From the NCBI GenBank assembly GCA_029204225.1, contig CM055092.1, positions 14,904,059 through 14,968,058 of the forward strand: DNA of 64,000 nucleotides. The letters are read 5' to 3'. Below are positions 34,181 through 44,486 of this stretch, piece by piece; position 1 is the first letter of the stretch, and every line of letters begins with the position of its first letter. This stretch comes from Diphasiastrum complanatum. Its lineage: Eukaryota; Streptophyta; Lycopodiopsida; Lycopodiales; Lycopodiaceae. Under the pieces are notes generated by a model, which was not told the DNA's origin, did not search any database, and was given only the letters and a program-made list of their open reading frames with translations. Position numbers and translations under genes: made by a program.

Positions 34181-34183
34181 ATC

Positions 34184-34800
34184 TGATGGGGGCAAGGTAG
34201 AAGGAAGAATGAGAACGGAGAAGAGAGCAGGAATATTGCGGAACAGCTCTCCCGTTCTAATTGGCTGCTAGGTACAAGAACAATCTAATAGATAGCTTAT
34301 GCTAAAGATAACTATAGCTTTATGTGTTAAGATTGTCCAACAAGATCTTAAAAATTAATTTTCACTCTAAAACAAGAGTACAGTCCACTGAAGAGATTAG
34401 AGATGGTTTGTGTGTGGTATAGCCATCGTCTGATCAGAAATTGAGGAGTCGTAGACGTCCTTGTTCTTATCAGAGTGAGTATACAAGCGGGATCAAACAA
34501 CAATGAAAGTGCATTCAATCACAATAAGCATTCATCTACATTGTACACAGATAAAAATGTGCTGCTGCTATATTACACTGAAGCACAATACAAATAACAA
34601 TTACAACAAAAAATTGACGGCGTACTTGGGAGGCTCAAATAATATGTCTCATGGATGGAGCAACTACTAATTTGTGCTTGGATGATCTATTTATAGATTT
34701 CATCCGTGTCACTAATTACATTGAATATTTGTCACCTAATTGGGAAAGCCGTTGTACTTGGAAGTATGTGGCTTCTGTGACAACTTTACATAGTGTATAC
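34184..34800 (-). repeat. Element D 5' LTR, right limit uncertain
   Basis: The minus-strand LTR ends CCCCATCA at 34184. A TATA-like ctataaatag (minus strand, about 34690-34700) would give a promoter with its start some 30 bases further along. I could not find the outer TG end, so the right boundary is a guess. The tandem repeats at 34.9-35.4 kb might be part of its U3. Confidence 0.5.
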
Positions 34801-34935
34801 AATCAATAAATCAGGATCATTGACGCAGACGAGGACGTTGCAAATTTCTGTCACTTTGCATGGTGTTTTGCGAAGTAACGTGGGAATGAACCTCGTTCAT
34901 TTTAGACGAGCTTTGGCATTCTTCTCTCTCTTCAG

Positions 34936-35450
34936 GTTTTTGCGAAAAAGCCGAAGGTGTCCTAAATAAGTTTAAGGCATCCTTAGAAAGTTGAAAGTGC
35001 CCTCAGAAAAAGTGAAGATCTCTGTAATAGTTTGGCTTTCTCGCATTCTTCGAGAAATTACGAAGAAGCCGAAGGTACCTTAAAAACAACTTTAAGGTGC
35101 CCTTAGAAAGTTGAAGGTGCCCTCAAAAAAGTGAAGATGTCTTAATAGTAACTTTCTTGCGCTTTTTGGAAAAAAAAACGAAGAAGCCGAAGGTACCTTT
35201 AAAACAACTTGAAGGTGCCTTTAAAAAGTTGGCGAAGGTGCCTTTAACAGTTTAACTCTTAAAAATAGAGGACCTTCGGGAATTTATCTTTTCTTGCATT
35301 TTTTGAAAAAATGCGAAAAAGCCGAAGATGCTGAAAAATAGTTAAACTTTTGAACTACGAACAAGTTAACTTTTTCAAAATAATTGAACAGAAGAAGTCG
35401 AAGGTAAGTGTTGCAGTTTTCGGAAAATGCGAAAAATGCGAACTGCGACA
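34936..35450. repeat. Degenerate tandem repeat with gaagccgaaggt core
   Basis: The phrase cga(a/g)aagccgaaggt occurs near 34945, 35058, 35178, 35309 and in shorter form near 35392, followed each time by variations of accttaaaaacaacttnaaggtgccttnnaaaagttgaaggtgcc. The unit is about 115-130 bp. No gene is present. Confidence 0.7.
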
Positions 35451-35689
35451 CTTAGTGTATTTTTGCAGATTGTTCAAAAATAATGTAAATTAGCAGACTT
35501 GTTCTAAATGCAAGTTTTGTGGGAGTCCTTGAAGATGGCCAAGTCTTCAATGACTTCAAGTTATTAACCTTAACATTTGAACTTAAATTTATAATGGGAT
35601 TGGTTACCCTTTGCTGGCGATCAGCCGAAAGTCCATTGTAGACGTTCTTCAAGTAATTGGCTGTCTAAGTTATGATTCACCAAGGAGGC

Positions 35690-36350
35690 AACTATGGGCT
35701 TAATTTCCAACATGATCCATTGAAAAGCTCTTTCAGAGTAATTAGATATGTACGATCTTCTATTGACTCTATATCTGCTATGGTGATGTTGATTCATTCG
35801 ATATCCATACACTTCATGGATATACATATGCAAATTGGACAGGCGATATCGACACCAGAAAATGGACTTCTAGACTTGTCTTCAGATTCAATAATGGTTC
35901 AATATCATAGAATAGTTGAAAACAAACCTCCATTGCAATGTCATTTACAAAATATGAGTACATTAATTGCAGTCTCTCAAGCTACTAAAGAGACAATTTG
36001 GTTGAGGAATTTATTGTTTGATATTGGTCTTAAACAATTTGCTCCAACATTCAATGCGACAATCTGATATTGGTCTTAGACAATCTGCTCCAACATTTAG
36101 TGCGACAATCAGAGTGCTATTGCATTATCGATCATACCAAGATTTCACTCCAGGAGCAAGCACATCGAGATTAAGTACCACTACATAAGGAGCAAAATAC
36201 TCAACAAGGAGGTAAGTCTGAAAGTTTGCAGAACACAATACATGGCAGCTGACATATTTACAAAAGGGTTTAATCATGAAGCACACAAGATTTTTTGTGT
36301 TATCTTGAATTTGAAAATCAAGGTGTTCAAGGATCCAAATTAGGGATGGG
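35690..36350 (+). pseudogene. Copia element E: RNase H tail
   Basis: The plus strand reads FRVIRYVRSSID (about 35730), GYTYANWTGDIDTRKWTSR (about 35820), then a run matching SISWNSRKQTSIAMS, and later RSKHIEIKYHYIRSKIL-like text and ADIFTKGF before the LTR, with many frame changes. The Asp of the first RNase H motif is replaced (TDA to TYA). Everything upstream of the RNase H region is missing. Confidence 0.75.
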
Positions 36351-36705
36351 TGTTGGATTTCTATCCTCTCCATCCCTATCTCTTTGCTAATCTAGTTCCA
36401 TTCACTAGCTCTTGTAAATACTTGTACAGTCGCATGCTCTATAGAAATACACTTGTTTTTTGACAGTTTGCAGAAATACAAAAGAATCGATGGTAGTGTT
36501 TTCCCGATTGTTCGAACACCTTCGACTATTCGGTCATCCCTGATTATTTGGCCATCGTCGATTGTTCGGCCATCCTCGATAATTTGACCACTCGGACCAT
36601 CTGACCAGATTCAATTATTCCATCATCCTCGACTAATAGACCACAATCCGACTATTCGGTGGATCAACAAGTACATTGACTCATGCTCGGACGGAATCTC
36701 CAACA
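36351..36705 (+). repeat. Element E 3' LTR, about 355 bp
   Basis: After the purine tract TTAGGGATGGG the LTR opens TGTTGGA and closes TCCAACA, a 7-bp terminal inverted repeat. Inside, 36500-36650 has short tandem units of the type cgactattcggtcatcc. Confidence 0.65.
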
Positions 36706-37903
36706 GATTAAGGTACTGACCGAAGGCGAATGCCAACAACACATGGTGTCTTAATCCTAATTGTAAAAGTACAAATTAAATATTCTTTTAATTAGTTAGC
36801 CATGTGCATATATCCAGCAACTTATCAGTTGCTCAATTAGCTCCTAATATCAGACAACTACGCAGATATTATAGTCAATCAATCAGACATCTAGAGCTCA
36901 ATTCTTTTGTTCTTTCTCTCTGTTATCACAGAGAGTATTATTTTAGAAAGAACACGACTTTGTATGCATTCAAACTATATTTTCTTTATGATTGAATAAT
37001 CATTGTTCCATAATCTAGATTGTGTATGATGTGATTGAATGCTCATATTATTCATGTTCAAATTCTTTCTTGCTCGTAGATAAAATTATTTGAAGATTGA
37101 ATTATTCATATGACTGATAGCTTGTGCCAATTTGTCGCTCTAATTTTTGCACCTAATATGCTTCCACAAAGCTAAATCTAAAACTAAATTAATTCATGCA
37201 TGGCTATGGAATCGATCATGTTGATCCGGTGACTTCAAAGCCGTGATCAAGTAGGGTAGACTTTGATGTGTCGAGGTCGGTCTGAATCTGATAGATGTAG
37301 TTGCATGCATCGAGGATTTACGCTAGCTTCTCTCTGTCGTGATGTGTAGACTCACTTTCAACAGCGGCATTCCAAATCCCAACAAAAAGCTTTTCAAAGC
37401 ATATAGTGGTTGACATCCAATGCATGCAAACAGATGATTGTAGCTCCGAATATGTCTCCAAGCATATTTTCCTTGCAATTGATAACCAAGCTCTTAAGTC
37501 CTCTCTTTCCCATCCAACAACCATCAAACAGATTCTAACCATGTGAGAGCATTGAATTGCTCCCTTCTCTCTCACAACAAGCTCATTCCAACTCACATGC
37601 AAGCAATGTTAATCCACCTCAAAAATTAAAAGCTTGTTATCACTTCATATTTCATTACTCTTTTGGCCTATGGACTCATTGCATTAGAAGGAGATACATT
37701 CTTTTTTGGCTACTCTTGGAAAGACACAAATGTTGAACCTGTTTTGTATCATGGAGTGTACCTAGTGGTGGTACACGTCCTGAGGGCATGGAGGGCATTA
37801 CGGGTTGATGTGGATACAGTATGCCCATGGTTGTGAGCTGACAAGGATGGAGATGGTTACTCAAGGAGTGACAACTGATACTTTGGTGAGTGATCAAGTG
37901 AAC
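36706..37903. other. No gene confidently seen
   Basis: A 94-residue minus-strand frame at 37318-37602 has balanced composition (WNELVVREKGAIQC, IARKICLETYSELQ) but no recognisable family, and could be a chance frame or an old gene fragment. Nothing else stands out. Confidence 0.3.
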
Positions 37904-38560
37904 TGTATTGAGAAATGAAAAATCATCTATCTTGACTTTAGGCTTGTCACAAAGTTTTTTCTATGTGAGTTTGTTGTTTCATAATGGTTCTTCAAGTCCA
38001 GTTGGTAATATACAACTTGCATATAGATTGTAGACTTAGAAATGTCATTAATAGGCTTGTAGAAACTCGTGGCATATCACATGCAATAATTTTAAGTGTT
38101 CCATAGTGACATGCAAGGCATGCACAAAGTGAATTGGACACATGCATGATGATTTGTACAATTCTAGTTGAATATTTGACACTTGGTAGAAGTAGGTAGA
38201 AATGCATGCACAAGAAGTGACAAATGTCACTAATACTCTAGTTTTCACTTATAGATGTGGATGGAAGTTGGGTGGATGTGGCTCTACCTCGAGCTACTTA
38301 AAACTCCATAAATATGTGTAGACATTCTCATAATTTTTTATGAAGGACCAAGCCTTTAAGCTATTCCATGTTATTTTGGATCTACACTATCATTTGTTTG
38401 AATATTGCTCTTTCTCTCTCGCTCTCTAACTCGAGTAGAGGCTTATAATAATGCATTAAATTCTTGTACTTTTTCTCTCTTGTTTATCAAAGCTATCATT
38501 CTTTGATTCTTAGCATGCTAGATTGTGATTTAGCCATAAAATTCTGTACTAGATCTTGGT
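37904..38560 (+). repeat. Element F 5' LTR, right end uncertain
   Basis: The start is aligned with the 3' LTR. The right end is estimated from a degenerate tggtattcaatct near 38557 and from the 680-740 bp length of related LTRs. Confidence 0.45.
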
Positions 38561-39318
38561 ATTCAATCTAGAATCAGGTTATGTGACTCTGATTGTTCAA
38601 GAATTTGTGAGCCCAATTCAAGCAAAAAAGCAGTTTATCATTTTCTTTTACCTTTCTTGAAAAGTGTTTGGATCAAAGAGGATAGAAACTAGATTTTCAG
38701 ATCAGAATTGACATTGTACGGAATTCTGAAATTCCGCACGTGTGAAAATTAGATATTTTCAGACCTCTTTAATTCCTTGATATTTGGTCCAAAGATATTG
38801 ATGTTACAGCTTGATGGAAAGCTTATGAAGTGTACTTTCCATTGCAATTGATCCCAAATCAATTTTATCTGTCTATCAAGAGTTATATGCTCTTAAAGAT
38901 GGTAGTGAGAGGTCCAAAATCCGAGTGACCACTTTTTGATTTGATCAATTTTGCTTGATTCATAATCCATTGTTTTGAGCATTCAACACAAGAAACTGAA
39001 AATGAAGACAAAGTTTGATGTGAATGAGCACTTTTGAGCCTTCTTTAAATCATTAGTGTTTTCTTTTGTAGAATCTAACACGTGCCGAAAGTAGAATCCA
39101 AACTTGTCTATGTTTCTCAATCTATTTTGAGAGACTGATCTAGATTATCTTGTTTTGTGGAAGATTTGAGATGTATCTCAAATACAGTTGCAAGTTTTTT
39201 CACATAGGATTGGTAGCACACCCTTGAAAATACCTATAGTGAAAGAGAGTAGCAACATCAAGTCTGATTGGAACAAGCTCAAACATATAATTGTCCAATA
39301 ACAAAAAGTCTTCACAAT

Positions 39319-41160
39319 ATGGCACCTGTAGGAGGATATCTCTTAGAACCAAGTGAAAGACTTAGTACCTCCAATTATTCAATATGGAAGGTTAGTATGG
39401 AGTTAGTTCTTATACTTCAGAATGTTATGGACATAGTACTTGGTATTAAGGAGGAGCCTCAAGCACAGATTGAAATACCAAAGTATGGGAAGAGAGCTAG
39501 CATGGCTCTACGCTTCATTAAAATGAATGTCTCTAATGAGATTCTAAGAGAAATTGGATCTTGCACCACTACTAAAGAAACTTGGGATGCAGTCAAGTCC
39601 ATCTATGAAGCTAAGAATACCTCTCACTCTTAGAAATCAGATTTTTAAAAGTTTTCAAAGAAGTGAGGAGAGTGCATCAAATTATGTTTTAAGAGTAAAA
39701 GATCTTCATAGGGAGCTTTCTTGTGTTGGTATCACAATCAATCAAGATGAGCTAGTACAATTCATTTTAAATGGCTTAAAAGAAGACTATGATAATCTTG
39801 TTCAATCCTTTGCTATTAAGGAGGAGTTGCCCAATTTGGAAACTCTTCAAGGAATTCTCATCTCTGAAGAAGCTAGACAAAGTTACAAACTTCTTAGGAT
39901 GAACAAACGCGAGTATATTGGAAGTGACAAAGCACTCTTTGTCAAGGACAAGCATAAAGGAAGGAGCAAGAACCAGTTTTCTCAAGTTTTCAACAAAGAA
40001 AAAGACAAAGACAAAGACAAAGATGGTGAAGAGGATGACTCAACTCATCCTTCTACTTCAAAGACCAAGAAGAAGAAAGTCAATCGTTTCTTTTGTGGCA
40101 AGAAGAGGCACTATGCCTCTAATTGCTTCAAAAAGAAAAATCTACTTAAACAAGCAAATCTCTCTAATGAGAAAGAAGAAAACCTTATTGCAAGTGATGG
40201 AGAAGGATCACTCATGGTGTTAATCTAATTCAGTCAAAGGGATCATGGTTGGATACTCATCCAACAAGAAGGCATACAGAATTTATGTTTCCTCTACCGA
40301 GAGTAGAGATGTTATTTTCCATGAGAATCAAAAATACATCTTTGAAGAGGCCGAGATCAACGATTCTCAAAAGGAATCTCCTATCATCACCCTTGAAGAT
40401 CATGGAGAGAAGGGGCCGAGAATTGAGGAGTCACCTCGAATTTTTTCACCAAGGAGATAACAAAGAGAAAGATCCGAGCCTAAGATGCTTACATATGGAG
40501 ATAAAGGCAAGCAACTGGAACTCAACTCCACTAATTATGCTTATTTTATTTCACATGAAGAGCCAAAGGATGTATACGATGCACTCAACTCAAAAGAATG
40601 GTTTCTAGCCATGAAAGAGGAATATGAAGCATTGATTGCCAATAAGACATGGGAGCTTGTGGATCTTCCATCGAACAAGCACACCATTGGTTGCAAATGG
40701 GTTTTTTGAGTCAAATATAATCAAGATGGCACAATCAACAAGTACGAGGCAAGACTGTGGAAGAAATTTGATATCTTGGCTTTCCAAAAAGCAAAATACC
40801 ATATCACTCTCATCTTGTGAAGCTGAATATAAGGCACTTACTACTACAACAAAAGAAGTGCTTTGGATCAAGCGGTTGCTAGTGGAGCTAAAGATAATCA
40901 AGGAAGATAATCTACCTTTGATCATGTCTGACAATATTTCAGCACAAGCCCTTGCCAACAATCCAATATTTCATGCAAGGAGCAAACACATCGAGGTTGC
41001 ACATCACTTCGTGAGAGAGAAGCTCATTGGAGGGGAAATCTACTTGGAGCACATCGACACATCATCTTGTATTGCTGATTTGCTTACCAAACCTTTGAGC
41101 AAAAATTCCTTCATCAAGCATAGAGCCAATCTTGGAATAATACCAAGATCCATGTTCAAG
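39319..41160 (+). pseudogene. Element F gag and fused INT/RT/RNase H remnants
   Basis: Gag starts MAPVGGYLLEPSERLS (39319), frameshifts near 39630, and runs to the zinc knuckle region (RFFCGKKRHYASNC, first Cys lost) and IASDGEGSLM near 40220. There the protease and most of integrase are missing: the text jumps to the integrase C-terminal region IMVGYSSNKKAYRIYV (about 40240). It continues with ESPRIFSPRR and the RT start EEYEALIANKTWELV and HTIGCKWVF, then a second deletion joins NKYEARLW to RNase H (NLISWLSKKQNTISLSSCEAE, about 40770). The tail HFVREKLIGGEIYLEHI, then SSCIADLLTKPLS, is intact to 41160. The RT palm with YVDD is gone. Confidence 0.85.
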
Positions 41161-41518
41161 TCAACATCGATTATTTTTAGGAGTGTTGAGAAATGAAAAA
41201 TCATCTATCTTGACTTTAGGCTTGTCACAAAGTTTTTTCTATGTGAGTTTGTTGTTTCATAATGTAAATGCCAAATTTGGCCTAGAAGGAACTCGAGCTA
41301 CATGGGTTTTTCAAGTCCAGTTGGTAATATACAACTTGCATATAGATTGTAGACTTAGAAATGTCATTAATAGGCTTGTAGAAACTCGTGGCATATCACA
41401 TGCAATAATTGTAAGTGTTCCATAGTGACATGCAAGGCATGCACAAAGTGAATTGGACACATGCATGATGATTTGTACAATTCTAGTTGAATATTTGACA
41501 CTTGGTAAAAGTAGGTAG

Positions 41519-42380
41519 TGTTGAAAATGATCACTTCTCACTTGAAATTGGTTATTGTAAATATTGATCAAACATTAGAATAATGTTGATGATCTGATTT
41601 CACACGTGTGGAGCCTGTTCCCACGTGCGAAAGGATGTACTTTTCATACTTGTATATATCTAAATTGATTTTCTATCAATCTAGTTAGTGTGAACATGAT
41701 ATGACTAGTTTTTAGTCAAGTTGACTAGTCACCTAGAAATTAGCTTTTCCTTGCATGTGCATGAGTAAATGCTCCCACATGGCAAGTGGATGTTCACACG
41801 TGTGTATAGAGTACTAGAAGATAAGAGTTGACCATTTTCCTTAGATCCTATTTTGTAGGGAATATTCGTATATTCTAGGAGACTAGCTTTTTGGTTTTTA
41901 GCCATATTCTAGAAGGTCAACTTTGGATAAGGATCAAGGATGGATCAAATGGATAGATCTGAGTGATGTGGCACTCTTCACACGTGTGAAGATCTGCTGG
42001 ATTGTACCAGACTCGTGGATGTACTTGATCCATAAAGGGATCATCATTTTGCTAAGAAGATTGATGAGACTTTTGCATTCTACACTTTTGTGAGGTTTCT
42101 AGTCATTTATCTTGTGATTTCTATGAATGATTGCTATCTAGGATTAATGTACTTGTTGTTTTAGGTGCAGGCCGTACTGTGGACAATACTCCACACGTGT
42201 GAGGGAGCTCTCACTAACTTATGATGTGTTGATCCATTGCTCTTGCTTAAATCCAAGTGTAGTGAATCTAGATCAAGATCTAATGTGTAGAACTTGATAG
42301 ATCCATTGATTAAGCAACCAATAACTCTCTATGATTGTAAAGTACAATCATTATTGTCCTAAAAACTGTAAAATTTATCA
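41519..42380 (+). repeat. Element G 5' LTR with repeated CACGTG palindromes
   Basis: TG...CA ends, 862 bp. CACGTG cores occur near 41603, 41622, 41797, 41981 and 42194, most within cacacgtgtg, with another just outside at 42545. Such G-box cores are bound by plant bZIP and bHLH factors, so they may control transcription of the element. That role is inferred. Confidence 0.8.
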
Positions 42381-42994
42381 TGGTATTAGAGCTACATAAG
42401 AGAGTGATCATTGAATCATAAATCTTGTAAAGATCATTGGCAAAATTTGTTTTTGGCCAATACTAGTGAGGGCGAGTTCATCTAGAGTGATAGCTTGAAT
42501 TCATTTGGATCAAAACAACTTGGAGGTTGTGTATGTACTTTTCACACGTGTGAAACCGTACAACAACTTTCATTTCAAGTTACTTTGTGTTTTTTGGTCC
42601 CAAAATCACAATACTAGTTCATTTTTTGTGCTTTTTGAAGCATAGTATTGATCTAGATTCAATCTAGCTAATGCCTATGACCAAATAGAGTTTTGGATCA
42701 TTGAACCATTTCTTTTCAGAGTCTAAGATCAGAGCTTAGAGGCTGATTTGTTCAAATCCTTACTTGAAGTGAAATCTCTAAAAAAATTGTACAGCAATTT
42801 TTTTTGTGAGAGTGAAAGCTAGGAATTTTTGGCAAGATCTTTGTGTATCATTCAAGCTTGTGTGCTAGTTTGATAGAGACAAGCCTATAGACATTCTTGT
42901 AAGCTTTAGGCCTTTCATAGATCTTTTAAAATTCAGAAATCTTTGTGTTTTTAAGAAGAGCATTCATTCTACAATGTCATCCATGCGTGGATAT
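41519..42994 (+). mobile_element. Copia element G, left part only, interrupted by B
   Basis: An 862-bp LTR opens TGTTGAAAATGATC at 41519, inside the F LTR, and closes ...TTTATCA at 42380. Primer site TGGTATTAGAGC (one base off the usual) lies at 42381-42392. A leader of about 580 bp leads to the gag start ATG at 42974 (MSSMRGY), where element B is inserted after seven codons. Nothing of G is found to the right of B. Confidence 0.82.
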
Positions 42995-43731
42995 TGTGAA
43001 GAATTGAAAAAGATTATCTATGTTAGATATAGGGGTCTTATGTTTTTTACATCAAGCATCTAGGTGTAGGATGTTGATAGGAATAAATTTGGCATAGATG
43101 GCAAATTATGCATTTCCACTTGTAATGCCACTATTGATCCAAAATAGAGTAAGAGGCTAAACACGTGCCAATTAGAGTGTAGACAAGTGTAAAGCTTTTG
43201 TTTGATGAATTCCAAGAGGTCCAATAGGATTTAGAGGTGGAACCTTGTGAGGTCCAATAGGAAATTGAGGTGTGCTTGAATATAGTCCAATAGAATTACG
43301 AGGTGCATGGATCAATGATCCAATAGGATCAAGAGGTGACAAAATATGGTCCAATAATAGTTAAGCATAGTGGTAGCTCGTGGACCTACTAGTATCATTG
43401 TACTCCTCATTTTGAATCTAATTGATTTGGTGATTTCATGGATTTTGTGAGTTATTGGATTTCTAGCTTTCTCTCTCTACCCGAGAGCTCATGATGCATT
43501 TTCTCTCTCTACCCGAGGAGAGCAGCTTGTTTTTACTTAGATTATTTTTTGAATACTTCCCACACGTGTGATTGAGAGTTGGAAGTGATTGAATGCATGT
43601 AGTAGTGTGTTTTTGCCATAGGATCTAAGATTGATTTTGAATCTCAATCTAGTCTTGATCTTGGTGCATCTACACACCTTAGGAGATCACAAGTACATGT
43701 TGTGGACAATCCACACGTATGAAATTCAACA
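42995..43731 (+). repeat. Element B 5' LTR, 737 bp
   Basis: Same length and near-identical sequence to the A 3' LTR. It contains CACGTG cores near 43163 and 43563. Confidence 0.92.
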
Positions 43732-43743
43732 TGGTATCAGAGC
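43732..43743 (+). other. Primer-binding site of element B
   Basis: TGGTATCAGAGC immediately after the LTR end, complementary to initiator-Met tRNA. It is the site missing from element A. Confidence 0.92.
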
Positions 43744-44486
43744 CTACCTAAGGTTACCATGCATTTTGATCCATCTAAGTGAAAAAAATTTCATCAATCT
43801 TGAGCTAGAAGTTGTCAAGGCCCATTTTCCTAGCTATCTTGCTCAATCTTGGATCAAAAGAGATCAAAAGGACATTGATTGCGTCTGACCTGGTAATGTA
43901 CAAAATCAGGTGCTCAGACACGTGTGAGGAACATCCAATTTCAGTTTGGAAGTCCTCTCTCATGTTTGATCCATTTATCTTGCTTGATAGCTTTTTTTGA
44001 AGCTATTTGTATAGTTTCTGTTGCAATCAGTTTCATTCCATTTGGTTGAGCCAATCAAAAGTTATAAGCTTTTGAAGAGGGTTAGGTAGGGCACCTAGAC
44101 CTGGGTGGACACATTTGGTTTGGTCAAGAGATTGCTTGGTTGATCCAAAATCACAGTTGTATGCTTGCCAATCTCATCTATATGTGATCTAGGCACTGTT
44201 TTGAGATCTTAGCCATTTTGTTTCATGCAATATCATTGTATTTGAGTCAAATTTGGTTTCTTAGTGTATTTCACGCGTGCTAAGAGTGTTATATCCTAAC
44301 TTTGCCTATACTCCATCATTTGATGTGAAATAGATCTTGTTTTAGAGAGATTTGAGTAGCTAGTGAGAATCAATTTACAAATAGTTGCAAGATCTTTCAT
44401 AGGAGGAGATAGTACTCAATTATTGGATCCTATTGAGAGTGTGTAGCAACATTTATTGTTCATCATTTGAGTTTTCTTCACTTCAA

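Larger units (their letters stand above)
30990..34183 (-). mobile_element. Minus-strand Ty1/copia element D, 3'-truncated
   Basis: Gene order on the minus strand is primer-binding site (34180-34169), gag, protease-to-integrase and RT. It ends near 30990 in the RT palm (YVDDSKII) next to a T homopolymer. The rest of RT, RNase H and the 3' LTR are missing. It abuts the palindromic structure at 30.4-30.8 kb. Confidence 0.88.
37904..41518 (+). mobile_element. Copia element F, internally deleted, 3' LTR interrupted by G
   Basis: The 5' LTR begins near 37904 (TGTATTGAGAAATG) and the 3' LTR begins at 41184 (TGTTGAGAAATG) after TTTTTAGGAG. The two match over about 330 bp, apart from a 45-bp segment present only in the 3' copy near 41264-41305. 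At 41518 the 3' LTR stops where element G starts. No clean primer-binding site was found. The interior carries gag, a piece of integrase/RT and an RNase H tail. It is non-autonomous. Confidence 0.82.

Noticed and set aside
36351-36960. Longer 3' LTR for element E
   Set aside because: The TGTTGGA/TCCAACA terminal pair supports an end at 36705; no second LTR is present to prove a longer one.
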